A stretch of 47,027 nucleotides of DNA, taken from an uncultured Lentisphaeraceae bacterium. Lineage in GTDB: Bacteria > Verrucomicrobiota > Kiritimatiellia > RFP12 > DVOR01. A model generated the notes under the pieces. The model saw nothing but the letters and a program-made list of their open reading frames with translations, was not told the origin of the DNA and searched no databases. Positions 1 to 7,693 of the stretch are shown here, piece after piece. The position numbers were made by a program, and so were the translations under genes. Numbering within the stretch: position 1 is the stretch's first letter; the number at the start of each line of letters is the position of its first letter. The DNA is taken from the NCBI GenBank assembly GCA_949288955.1, contig CASEMS010000014.1, forward strand, positions 1 through 47,027, read 5' to 3'.

Positions 1-119
1 GTCGCTTTTTTTGTGCCCTGCGCCAATGGGATTCCAGGACGGCGGCGCGCGTTCCGGACGCCCCAGTTCTCCCAGATGCCCGAGGCCTTCTGAACGCCCA
101 CTCCCCGCCTCTCCGAGGA

Positions 120-175
120 TCAGGGGCTGATCCACGTCGAGTCAGCCGCCGATCCTCCCCGGCTCAGCGGCTGAT
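120..175. repeat. 22-bp phased palindromic array 1 (3 units)
   Basis: Units matching TCRGCSGCYGA start at 120 (degenerate), 142 and 164, exactly 22 bases apart. Spacers begin with ATCC or TCC and are purine-rich towards their end. Confidence 0.75.
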
Positions 176-354
176 CCAAAGTTATCAACAACCGCACCTG
201 CCCAATGGGCCCTGCGGAAAGCACAGAGATGGGTCTGTTTCCCAATCGTGTCAGGGGATGTTTGGGAATAGAGGCTTGGTCGTCTCGTGTGAACAAAGCA
301 AGGGAGGGAGGCGCAAAGACGTAACGACGCGCGGGAGCGTTAGGAGCCCCGCCG

Positions 355-385
355 AAAAGCGACCCCGCGAGGGGTCGCTTTTTTT
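355..385 (+). terminator. Rho-independent terminator
   Basis: An 8-bp GC-rich stem (GCGACCCC / GGGGTCGC) closes a GCGA loop and is followed by seven T. Four A upstream can pair with the T-run. Positions 1-12 hold the right arm of the same terminator in the other tandem copy. It would end transcription of a gene outside the window or insulate gene 716-2302. Confidence 0.7.
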
Positions 386-493
386 GTGCCCTGCGCCAAT
401 GGGGCTTTTAGTACGGCGGCGCGCGTTCCGGACGCCCCGGTCGTCCCAGATGCCCGAGGCCTTCTGAACGCCCACTCCCCGCCTCTCCGAGGA

Positions 494-549
494 TCAGGGG
501 CTGATCCACGTCGAGTCAGCCGCCGATTCTCCCCGGCTCAGCGGCTGAT
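494..549. repeat. 22-bp phased palindromic array 2 (3 units)
   Basis: Units start at 494, 516 and 538. It is the duplicate of array 1 inside the second tandem copy and keeps the same 22-base pitch. Confidence 0.75.
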
Positions 550-687
550 CCAAAGTTATCAACAACCGCACCTGCCCATGGGCCCAGTGGAAAGCACAGA
601 GATGGGTCTGTTTCCCAATCGTGTCAGGGGATGTTCCCCGGGCATGATTGTCGTGGGTGCCGCTGACGGACGCGGGGTGGGGGGCTT

Positions 688-696
688 TGCTATACT
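688..696 (+). promoter_or_regulatory. Extended -10 promoter for gene 716-2302
   Basis: TTGCTATACT: TG, one base, then TATACT at 691-696. No good -35 at the expected distance. The start codon lies 20 bases downstream behind a strong Shine-Dalgarno (AAGGAGGAGG, about 704-713). Confidence 0.55.
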
Positions 697-715
697 GTGA
701 GAAAAGGAGGAGGCC

Positions 716-2302
716 ATGCCCAAACCGATCAACGAGACGACTTACGATTTCCCGACGTTGCGCAGGAATGGGTGCGTTTACGTGGACAAGACCAAGGCCT
801 TCCACACGCTGATCACCGACGCCGGCGGCAACAACCTTTTCTTTGTCTCCCGGCCTCGGCGGTTCGGGAAGTCGCTCATGCTCTCCACGCTCAAGGCGAT
901 TTTCCAAGGTCGGCGGGAGCTTTTCGAGGGGCTGGACATCGCGAAGACGGATTACGATTGGGCGGACGTCTATCCCGTGCTGCACTTTGACTTCGGAACG
1001 ATGGACACCTCCAGTTTGGAAACCTTTGAGAGGGAGTTTGTCGCGCGTATCGAGACAGCCTTCACGGAGGTTGAAGTTGTGTACGACCACACGACTACCC
1101 CGTCCGAGAACTTCGGCGGAGCCCTTCGCGCGCTCGCCGCACGGCATGGCAAACCGGTCGTCGTCCTCATCGACGAGTATGACGCGCCCGTCGGCCACGC
1201 CATCAACGACCCCGCCAAGGCCGAGGCCATCCGCGAGCGCATGGCGGCCTTCTACGGCCAGCTCAAGATCAATGTCGCCAAAGTCCGCTTCCTCATGATG
1301 ACGGGTGTGACGAAGTTCACCCAGCTCTCCGTCTTCTCCGCCCTCAACAATCTTACCGACCTCACGCTCGCCAGGCAGGCGGCCCATCTCCTTGGTTACA
1401 CGCAACAGGAATTGGAGGACAATTTCGGCGAGCATCTGCGTGCGCACGCCGAGGCGATGGGGCTGGGTTACGGGGACTATCTCGCCCGCTTCAGGCATTG
1501 GTACGACGGCTACCGTTTTTCCCCCTACGAGCGGGAGACCGTCTACAACCCCGTCGCCGTCGCCAAGACCCTCGTCGCGAAGAACCCTTATTTCGGCGCC
1601 ACGTGGTCGCAGACCGGCCGCCCCTCCGTGCTCATGAACTTCCTCAAAGGCACCTCGCTGGAGGAGATCGACTACGAGTCCATCCCCGGGCAGCCCGAGA
1701 GCGTCTTCGACACCTGCGACCTCCGCGCCATCCCGCCCGTCACGCTTCTCACGCAGGCCGGTTACCTCACCATCAAGGACTTCGATCCCAACTTCGGCTA
1801 CACCCTTGGCGTGCCCAACGAGGAGGTGCGCCGCGACCTCAACGCGTTGCTCATCCAGTCCCTGCGCCGCCCGGACACGGGCGCGCTCGTCGTCGCCGTC
1901 CGCGCCGCCTTGGCGCGCGGGGACTTCCCCGGGTTCCTTGACGCGCTCAAGGCCTACTACGCCGGCTTCGCCTACGGCCCGCGCGAAGGCCGCGTCCACG
2001 AGGCCGCCTACCAACGTCTCCTCGCCGTCCTCCTCTCCGCCAGCGGGCTTGACGTGACCGCCGAGGCCGCCCAGGCCGCCGGCCGCGCCGACGTCGTGGC
2101 CGAGGCGCTCGGGCAGGTCTATCTCTTCGAGCTCAAGGTCGGTGGTTCGGCCGCGGAGGCCCTCGCGCAGATCAAGGCGAAGGGCTATGCCGAGCCTTAC
2201 CGCGCCCAAGGCAAGGCCATCCATCTCTTCGGGTTGGCTTTCGACCCCGCCACCCGCCGTCTCGTCGATGCCCAGGCGGAGACTGTGGCGTCTGACGCAT
2301 GA
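716..2302 (+). CDS. AAA-ATPase-like protein with C-terminal PD-(D/E)XK nuclease-like domain
   Basis: The 528-aa protein matches the architecture of the large family with an AAA-ATPase_like N-terminal half (PF09820) and a PDDEXK_9-type C-terminus (PF08011). What is seen: a Walker-A-like RPRRFGKS (residues 46-53), a Walker B LIDEYD (151-156), a TGVTKF segment in the middle, and a C-terminal GRADVV...YLFELKV with candidate catalytic D459, E472 and K474 followed by a conserved-looking QIKAKGY. Length is normal for the family. The start is fixed by AAGGAGGAGG seven or so bases upstream. It overlaps the next gene by four bases (ATGA), so translation may be coupled. The family is often multicopy in gut Bacteroidetes and PVC genomes; its role is unproven, with mobile-element or defence functions suggested. 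Family assignment is strong, function weak. Confidence 0.85.
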   Translation: MPKPINETTYDFPTLRRNGCVYVDKTKAFHTLITDAGGNNLFFVSRPRRFGKSLMLSTLKAIFQGRRELFEGLDIAKTDYDWADVYPVLHFDFGTMDTSSLETFEREFVARIETAFTEVEVVYDHTTTPSENFGGALRALAARHGKPVVVLIDEYDAPVGHAINDPAKAEAIRERMAAFYGQLKINVAKVRFLMMTGVTKFTQLSVFSALNNLTDLTLARQAAHLLGYTQQELEDNFGEHLRAHAEAMGLGYGDYLARFRHWYDGYRFSPYERETVYNPVAVAKTLVAKNPYFGATWSQTGRPSVLMNFLKGTSLEEIDYESIPGQPESVFDTCDLRAIPPVTLLTQAGYLTIKDFDPNFGYTLGVPNEEVRRDLNALLIQSLRRPDTGALVVAVRAALARGDFPGFLDALKAYYAGFAYGPREGRVHEAAYQRLLAVLLSASGLDVTAEAAQAAGRADVVAEALGQVYLFELKVGGSAAEALAQIKAKGYAEPYRAQGKAIHLFGLAFDPATRRLVDAQAETVASDA

Positions 2303-3276
2303 GGGGAGCGCACGTGGCCGAACCCTTGGACAAGCGTTTCCGGGAGGCGGTGTGCGCCGTGGTGGTGACGCACAACCGCTTGGCGTGCCTGAGGCGGACG
2401 CTTGAGGCGTTGCGCCCGTTCGGGGTGGCGACGGTAGTGGTGGACAATGCCTCGACGGATGGGACGGGGGCTTGGCTGCGGGGGGAGCGCGGGGTGGCGG
2501 TGCTGGCGTTGCGGGAGAATATGGGGGGAGGCGGGGGCTTCGCGGCGGGGATGCGGTGGGCGATTGCGCGGGGGTTCGCTTGGCTGTGGCTGATGGATGA
2601 CGACGTGGAGCCGTTGCCGGGGGCGTTGGAGGCGTATGCGCGCCACGCGGCGCCGGGGGTCTGCCTGACGCCCTCCAAGCTGACGGCGCGGGGGGAGGTC
2701 TTTGAGTTCGAGGGGCGGCTGGATTGGCGGACGCTGAGGAGGCGGCGCCTGCCGCACGCCAAGGTCTTCGGCGCGGGGGACGCGGTGCCGTGCGAGACGG
2801 CGTGCTTCGAGGGCCTCTTCGTGGACGCGCGCTTGGCGGCGGGGATCATCGCGCCGTGGGAGCGTTTCTTCTTGGCGTGGGACGACATCCTTTTCGGGAT
2901 GTTGGCCGCGAAGACGGGGCGGAACCTGTATATCCGCGACTTCTGCGTCCGCAAGCAGTTCGACAAGGAGCGTCCCTTGGTCGGGGGCTTGCGCTACCAC
3001 TCCTCGCTCTTCGGTCGGTATTTCCACCTGCGCAACTTCTGCTTCGTCATCCGCATGGTGCGGGCGCGCGGCTGGGGCGGGGGGTTGGCGTGGCTGCGTT
3101 ACGCGGCGGAGTGGGCGAAGGCGTGCGCGCTGACGGTCTTGGCGGAGCGGGATTGGCGTGGGGTGCGCGTCCTGGCCTTGGCATGGTGGCATGGGATCCA
3201 TGGCGATTCGGAGGGTGCGTTCGGCCTTGTCCTGCCGCCTCGGGTTCCCCGAGGGGAGGGGCTTTTGTTAGAATAG
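2299..3276 (+). CDS. Family 2 glycosyltransferase (GlfT2/rhamnosyltransferase-like)
   Basis: A 325-aa GT2 enzyme of the COG1216 type, expected to transfer a sugar from a nucleotide-sugar donor onto a cell-envelope glycan. The N-terminal Rossmann part shows VVVTHNR (21-27), a VVDNASTDGT segment (47-56) and the metal-binding DDD (100-102) in LMDDDVEP. A second acidic motif, LAWDDILFG (192-200), corresponds to the WDD/YDD acceptor-side motif of galactofuranosyl and rhamnosyl transferases. It starts inside the stop of the preceding gene (ATGA); a GTG at 2314 is an alternative start. No transmembrane segment is obvious. Donor and acceptor cannot be told from sequence. No other envelope-polysaccharide gene is adjacent, so its pathway is unknown. 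Confidence 0.85.
   Translation: MRGAHVAEPLDKRFREAVCAVVVTHNRLACLRRTLEALRPFGVATVVVDNASTDGTGAWLRGERGVAVLALRENMGGGGGFAAGMRWAIARGFAWLWLMDDDVEPLPGALEAYARHAAPGVCLTPSKLTARGEVFEFEGRLDWRTLRRRRLPHAKVFGAGDAVPCETACFEGLFVDARLAAGIIAPWERFFLAWDDILFGMLAAKTGRNLYIRDFCVRKQFDKERPLVGGLRYHSSLFGRYFHLRNFCFVIRMVRARGWGGGLAWLRYAAEWAKACALTVLAERDWRGVRVLALAWWHGIHGDSEGAFGLVLPPRVPRGEGLLLE
3267..3274 (+). promoter_or_regulatory. Extended -10 promoter inside the end of the glycosyltransferase gene
   Basis: TGTTAGAAT (TAGAAT at 3269-3274) lies in the last codons of the upstream gene, about 34 bases before the antiporter ATG. Confidence 0.4.
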
Positions 3277-3307
3277 GGGCTTCGCAAGGAAAGGATTGGT
3301 TGGCGGC

Positions 3308-5383
3308 ATGGCTGAGGGTGTGACGTTTTTCGCGGATCTGAGCATCGTGGTGGCGGTGGCGGCGGTGGTGGGGCTGCTGTTTTCGCGGTGGAACCTGCCG
3401 CTGACGGTGGGCTATATCCTGGCGGGCATCATCGTGGGGCCGCACGTGGGGCCGGCGTTGATCGCGGATGGTTCGAGCATCCGGATGCTCTCGGACCTGG
3501 GCGTGATGTTCCTGATGTTCTCCATCGGGCTGGGCTTCAGCTTCCGCAAGGTGCGGCAGTTGGGGGGGGCGGTGGTCTTCCCGGCGGTGTGGGACGTGGC
3601 GTTCATGACCGTCGGCGGGTTCTGCGTGGGGCGGATATTGGGGTGGGGGCCGCTGGAGTGCTTTCTCTTGGGCCTGATCCTTTGCGACAGCTCCACCTCC
3701 ATCGCCGCCAAGACGCTTGAGAGCCTGGGGTGGCTGGGGCGGCGTTTCGCGGACAGCACCTTCGCCATCGCGCTGATCGAGGATGTGCTGGCCATCTTGC
3801 TCATCGCGGTGCTCAACGGCATCACCGGCGGCCTTGGCGGGAGCGCGGGCGCCGGGTGGGGCGATCTGATGCTTGACATCGGCAAGCAGCTTGGCGTGCT
3901 GGCGCTCTTCCTGGTGGGCGTGACGGTGATCGGCATTCTGTTGGGGCCGCGCCTGATGAACTGGGTGACGGCGCGCTTCGGCGACGAGATCGTGCTGATG
4001 ACCGCGCTGGGCATCTGCTGCGCCGTTTCCTGCCTGGCGCAGGAGGGGCTGAACCTCTCGCTCGTCGTCGGCGCCTTCCTGGCCGGGGCCATCCTCTCGG
4101 AGGCGCGGAGCCGCACGCGCATCGGTCGGGTGGTCAGCCCGGTGACGAACCTGTTTGGCGCGGTCTTCTTCGTCTCCGTGGGGCTCCAGGTTGAGCCTGC
4201 CGTCCTGTGGGACAACGCGGGCACGGTGGTCTTCGTCACCCTCGCGATGATCGCGCTCAAGCTGGTGAACAACACCGTCGCCTGCCTGTTGGTGGGCGAG
4301 GAGCCGCGCGACGCCTTCAAGGTGGGGCTGGGCATGGGGCAGGTGGCGGAGTTTTCCTTCATCATCGCGGGCATCGCCATCGGCAGCGGCGGCGGGCATC
4401 CCCTCACCGAGCGCCCGCTCTACCAGATCGCCGTGGGCGTCGCGCTGCTCTGCACCGCCACGAACCCTTATCTCCTGCGCGCCTCCGACCGGCTTTACGC
4501 GCTTGCCGGGCGCGCCTTCCCCCCGCGTGTCCACGACCTGCTGCATTGGTATCGCCGTTGGATCGCCAACCTCGCCACCCATCAGGGCGAGGGCGGGCAA
4601 TCCGCCCTGGCGCATCTCCGCGGGCACGTCGTCATCCTCGGCCTTCAGCTGGCGATGATCCTTGTCGTCTTCGCGGTGGTCTATCTTGTGGCCACCATCC
4701 CCACGGTGGGCGTGCTCATCGGCGACCTCGACGCCTTGGCGCCCTTCCTGCCTTTGGGCGGGCTGCTCTGCGCCGTGGCCGCCTTGGTGCTCGCCGCGCC
4801 GGGGCTTTGGGCCGCGGGGCATTCGTGGGGCGAGATCGTCCGCCACGCGGCCGAGGAGCCTTTCGCCGGGGAGGTGCATGGCCTGCACCGCGTGCGCGGC
4901 TTTGTCCGGACGCTCCTCAAGGTGGTGGGCTGGACGCTCCTGGCCGGCTATGTGGCGATGCTCTGCTCGGGCTTTGTCTCGGCCTCGTGGCTGCTGGCGC
5001 TGCTCATCCTCGCGGCGGGCTTCTACGTCGTCCGCTTCAATGGCCGCTTCCGCGCCCAGTACAGGGAGTCCCACGAGACGCTCCGCGAGGCCTTCGACGT
5101 CAACGCCCTCCCCCCCGAGGAGCCCGTAACCATCACCGCCCTGGCCGTCCACACCGAGACCGTCACCCTCCCGCCCCGCGCCGCCGTCGACGGCAAGACC
5201 TTGGGCGAGCTGGATCTCCGCAAGCAGACCGGCGCCGCCGTCATCTCCGTCTCCTCCCGCCACGGCGGCCTCAACGTCTCGCCGGGGCGCGACACCCTGC
5301 TGCACGCCGGCGACGCCCTCATCCTCGTCGGCTCCGACCCCGAGATCGAGAAGGCGCTCGCCCTTCTCACCCAACGCCTCTGA
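3308..5383 (+). CDS. CPA2-family cation:proton antiporter (KefB/C-like) with RCK_C domain
   Basis: A roughly 691-aa integral membrane protein. Residues 1-390 are the Na+/H+ exchanger fold: repeated hydrophobic helices, LTVGYILAGIIVGP near residue 37, and LILCDSSTS in the ion-site region. About four more hydrophobic segments follow (roughly residues 440-575). A soluble C-terminal RCK_C/TrkA_C-type domain covers the last 85 residues (VDGKTLGELDLRK, then HAGDALILVGS). A TrkA_N/RCK_N nucleotide-binding domain, usual in Kef systems, is not visible. It probably exchanges K+ or Na+ for protons across the inner membrane. ATG 3308 is chosen; an in-frame TTG at 3296 sits too close to the AAGGAAAGG ribosome site. 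Fifteen bases separate it from thrC. Confidence 0.85.
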   Translation: MAEGVTFFADLSIVVAVAAVVGLLFSRWNLPLTVGYILAGIIVGPHVGPALIADGSSIRMLSDLGVMFLMFSIGLGFSFRKVRQLGGAVVFPAVWDVAFMTVGGFCVGRILGWGPLECFLLGLILCDSSTSIAAKTLESLGWLGRRFADSTFAIALIEDVLAILLIAVLNGITGGLGGSAGAGWGDLMLDIGKQLGVLALFLVGVTVIGILLGPRLMNWVTARFGDEIVLMTALGICCAVSCLAQEGLNLSLVVGAFLAGAILSEARSRTRIGRVVSPVTNLFGAVFFVSVGLQVEPAVLWDNAGTVVFVTLAMIALKLVNNTVACLLVGEEPRDAFKVGLGMGQVAEFSFIIAGIAIGSGGGHPLTERPLYQIAVGVALLCTATNPYLLRASDRLYALAGRAFPPRVHDLLHWYRRWIANLATHQGEGGQSALAHLRGHVVILGLQLAMILVVFAVVYLVATIPTVGVLIGDLDALAPFLPLGGLLCAVAALVLAAPGLWAAGHSWGEIVRHAAEEPFAGEVHGLHRVRGFVRTLLKVVGWTLLAGYVAMLCSGFVSASWLLALLILAAGFYVVRFNGRFRAQYRESHETLREAFDVNALPPEEPVTITALAVHTETVTLPPRAAVDGKTLGELDLRKQTGAAVISVSSRHGGLNVSPGRDTLLHAGDALILVGSDPEIEKALALLTQRL

Positions 5384-5397
5384 ACGAAAGGAACGCC

Positions 5398-6822
5398 ATG
5401 GACTACGTCTCCACCCGCGGCATGGCCCCCCAGGCCGCCGCCCCCCAGGCCCTCCTTGCCGGGCTTGCCCCCGACGGCGGGCTCTACGTCCCCGCACGCC
5501 CCCTCGACCCCCTCCCCCCCGGCCCAACCTTCCGCGACACGCTGCTGGCCGTGCTCCTGCGCTTCTTCGGCGAGCTGCCCCACCCGGCGCTCGCCCAGGC
5601 CGTGGACGCCGCCCTCGCCCGCTTTGACCTGCCCGACGCCCTGGCCTTCCGCGACTGCGGCGACGCCGTCTTCCTGGAGCTCTTCCACGGCCCCACGCTG
5701 GCCTTCAAGGACATCGCCCTCACGCTCCTCCCCCATCTCCTTGCCCTGGCCTCCGCGCAGACCGGCGGCGGGGGCGTGCGCGTCCTCACCGCCACCAGCG
5801 GCGACACCGGCAGCGCCGCGATGGCCGGCTTCGCCGACGTCCCCGGCGCCCGCCTCCTGGCCCTTTACCCCGCCAGCGGCATCTCCGAGGTCCAACGCCG
5901 CCAGATGGTCTGCCAGCCCGGCGCCAACGTCGCCGCCATCGGCCTGCGCGGCAACTTCGACGACGCCCAGCGCGCCGTCAAGGCCGCCTTCGCCGACCCC
6001 GAGCTCCGCGCCCGCGCCCAGGCCGCCGGCTGCCACCTCACCTCCGCCAACAGCATCAACGTTGGCCGCCTCTTCCCCCAGGTGGCCTACTACCTCCACG
6101 CCGCCGCCCGCATGGGGGGGGCCTTCGACGTCTGCGTCCCCACCGGGAACTTCGGCGACATCCTCGCCGCCTGGTACGCCCGCCTCCTCGGCGCGCCCAT
6201 CGGCCGCCTCGCCGTCGCCTGCAACGCCAACCGCGTCGTCTGCGACTTCGTCCGCACCGGCCGCTACGACGCCCGCCGCCCCTTCCACGTAACCAACGCC
6301 CCCTCGATGGACATCCTCGTCTCCTCCAACGTCGAGCGCCTCCTCTGGCTCCTCACCCAGGGCAACGCCGTGAAGGTGCGCACCTGGCAGGGCCAGCTCC
6401 AGGCCGAGGGTTGGTTCCAGATCGAGGGCTATCCGCTCCACGACCTGCGCGCCGACTGGGCCGCCTCCTGGGCCGACCCCGAGGAGACCGAGCGTGCCAT
6501 CGCCGATGTCTGGGAGCGCTTCGGCTACCTCATCGACCCCCACACCGCCATCGCCTGGAAGACCCTCCGCGACCTTCCCCCCACCGGCCGGCCCACCCTC
6601 ATCGCCGCCACCGCCTCCCCTTGGAAGTTCCCCCGCGCCGTCCTCCGCGCCCTCACCCGCCAGACGCCCCCCGAGGACGACTTCGAGGCCATGGAGGCCC
6701 TCGCCGCCCACACCCGCTTGGCCCCCAGCCTCTCTCATCTCCGCCACGCGCCCATCCTCCACGACCGCGTGGCCGACCTCACCCAAGCGCCCCAGGCCAT
6801 CCTCGACGCCCTCGCCCTCTGA
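5398..6822 (+). CDS. thrC: Threonine synthase
   Basis: The 474-aa PLP enzyme converts O-phospho-L-homoserine to L-threonine in the cytoplasm. The N-terminus YVSTRG and APDGGLYVP are typical of the long threonine synthase class. The PLP lysine is K104 in GPTLAFKDIA. TATSGDTGSAA is the phosphate-binding loop, followed by SANSINVGRLFPQ and PTGNFGDILA. Length fits the fungal/E. coli-like class. The ATG has a GAAAGGA ribosome site eight bases upstream. It is the last gene of a forward run and converges on uppS over a shared terminator. No other threonine-pathway gene (thrA, thrB) is in the window. Confidence 0.95.
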   Translation: MDYVSTRGMAPQAAAPQALLAGLAPDGGLYVPARPLDPLPPGPTFRDTLLAVLLRFFGELPHPALAQAVDAALARFDLPDALAFRDCGDAVFLELFHGPTLAFKDIALTLLPHLLALASAQTGGGGVRVLTATSGDTGSAAMAGFADVPGARLLALYPASGISEVQRRQMVCQPGANVAAIGLRGNFDDAQRAVKAAFADPELRARAQAAGCHLTSANSINVGRLFPQVAYYLHAAARMGGAFDVCVPTGNFGDILAAWYARLLGAPIGRLAVACNANRVVCDFVRTGRYDARRPFHVTNAPSMDILVSSNVERLLWLLTQGNAVKVRTWQGQLQAEGWFQIEGYPLHDLRADWAASWADPEETERAIADVWERFGYLIDPHTAIAWKTLRDLPPTGRPTLIAATASPWKFPRAVLRALTRQTPPEDDFEAMEALAAHTRLAPSLSHLRHAPILHDRVADLTQAPQAILDALAL

Positions 6823-6841
6823 GCCTGTCGATAACGTTGGG

Positions 6842-6925
6842 TCGGCCGCCGACCCGAGGAGACTCAGCGGCTGACCCAAGGCGACTCAGCCGCCGATCCG
6901 AGGTGACTCAGCCGCCGATCCTCTC
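6842..6925. repeat. 22-bp phased palindromic array 3 (4 units)
   Basis: TCRGCSGCYGA units start at 6842, 6864, 6886 and 6908, exactly 22 bases apart. They lie between the thrC stop and the shared terminator. Spacers are GAGGAGAC-like and purine-rich. Confidence 0.85.
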
Positions 6926-6940
6926 AGGCCGCCCCGCGCG

Positions 6941-6992
6941 GGCACGAAAAAAGCCCCCGGACGCAGAACGCGTCCGGGGGCTTTTTCGTGCC
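6941..6992. terminator. Bidirectional terminator between thrC and uppS
   Basis: A 12-bp inner stem (GCCCCCGGACGC / GCGTCCGGGGGC, loop AGAAC) is flanked by an A-run and a T-run that pair with each other, and these by GGCACG / CGTGCC. It reads as an intrinsic terminator on both strands, which suits the convergent genes. Confidence 0.9.
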
Positions 6993-6997
6993 GTGCC

Positions 6998-7693
6998 TCA
7001 GAGGCCGCCGTAGCGGCGGTGGCGGTGGGCGTAGGCGTCGAGGGCGGCCTGGAAGTCGGCCTCGGCGAAGTCGGGCCAGAGGGTGGGGGTGACGTAGAGC
7101 TCGGCGTAGCTGGCCTGCCAGAGGAGGAAGTTGCTGAGGCGCATCTCGCCGCTGGTGCGGATGATGAGGTCGGGGTCGGGGAGGTCGGGGAGGTAGAGGT
7201 GGCGGGCGACGGCGGCCTCGTCGATGGCCTCGGGGTCGATCTCGCCGCGCGCGGCGAGGCGGGCGAGCTCGCGTGCGGCGTGGGCGATTTCGGTGCGGCC
7301 GCCGTAGCTGAGGCAGACGATGAGCTGGCGCTCGTAGGCCCGGGTGGCGGCCTCGACGCGGGCGAGGGCGGCGTCGACCTCGGGGGGGAGGTCCGCGCGG
7401 CGGCCCATGACGCGGAGGCGGACCCGGTGCTCGTGGAGGAGGGGCTCCTCGCCGGCGAGGTGGGCGACGAGGAGGCGCATGAGGGCCTGGACCTCGTCTT
7501 TGGGGCGTTTCCAGTTCTCGACGGAGAAGGCGTATAGCGTGAGGTGGCGGATGCCGGCGTCGCGGCAGTAGCCGAGGACGCGGCGGACGGTCTCGCCGCC
7601 GGCGCGGTGGCCCTCGGTGCGGGGGAGGCCGCGGGCCTGCGCCCAGCGGCCGTTGCCGTCCATGATGATGGCGATGTGGCGGGGGGCTTCCAT
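6998..7693 (-). CDS. uppS: Isoprenyl transferase (undecaprenyl diphosphate synthase)
   Basis: The 231-aa cis-prenyltransferase condenses isopentenyl diphosphate units onto farnesyl diphosphate to make the C55 lipid carrier for peptidoglycan and O-antigen synthesis. Diagnostic motifs: HIAIIMDGNGRWA with catalytic D12, the LTLYAFSVENW segment, YGGRTEI, and RTSGEMRLSNFLLWQ near the C-terminus. Length is slightly short of the usual 240-255. Its ATG overlaps the purA stop by one base (TGATG), so it is probably translated by coupling and transcribed with purA. The frequent neighbour cdsA is absent; pairing with purA is unusual. Confidence 0.95.
   Translation of the reverse strand: MEAPRHIAIIMDGNGRWAQARGLPRTEGHRAGGETVRRVLGYCRDAGIRHLTLYAFSVENWKRPKDEVQALMRLLVAHLAGEEPLLHEHRVRLRVMGRRADLPPEVDAALARVEAATRAYERQLIVCLSYGGRTEIAHAARELARLAARGEIDPEAIDEAAVARHLYLPDLPDPDLIIRTSGEMRLSNFLLWQASYAELYVTPTLWPDFAEADFQAALDAYAHRHRRYGGL

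Larger units (their letters stand above)
1..635. repeat. 373-bp tandem duplication (two copies of a noncoding unit)
   Basis: Positions 1-262 and 374-635 are nearly identical direct copies at an offset of 373 bases. Differences are scattered substitutions and one small indel. Each copy holds a right terminator arm and T-run, a TTATCAACA 9-mer (about 182 and 556) and one three-unit array of the 22-bp palindromic repeat. The window begins inside the terminator arm of copy 1, so the tandem may continue to the left. The joining stretch 263-353 has no convincing gene; part of it (about 310-365) resembles a diverged form of the composite palindromic element seen at 22545, 28551 and 35369. Short ORFs here differ between the copies and look spurious. 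Confidence 0.85.

Noticed and set aside
182..190. DnaA-box-like TTATCAACA (also at about 556) as a replication origin
   Set aside because: One copy per tandem unit, one mismatch to consensus, no AT-rich stretch or dnaA/dnaN genes.
716..2302. Calling the AAA/PD-(D/E)XK protein a transposase
   Set aside because: No terminal inverted repeats or DDE motif; it matches the AAA-ATPase_like/PDDEXK_9 architecture.
3047..5527. 826-codon reverse frame opposite the antiporter
   Set aside because: Arg/His/Pro-rich shadow of a clear membrane-transporter gene.
6842..6925. CRISPR-like regularly spaced repeats
   Set aside because: Units are 11 bp with 11-bp semi-conserved spacers, arrays hold only three to six units, occur at ten places and have no cas genes nearby.
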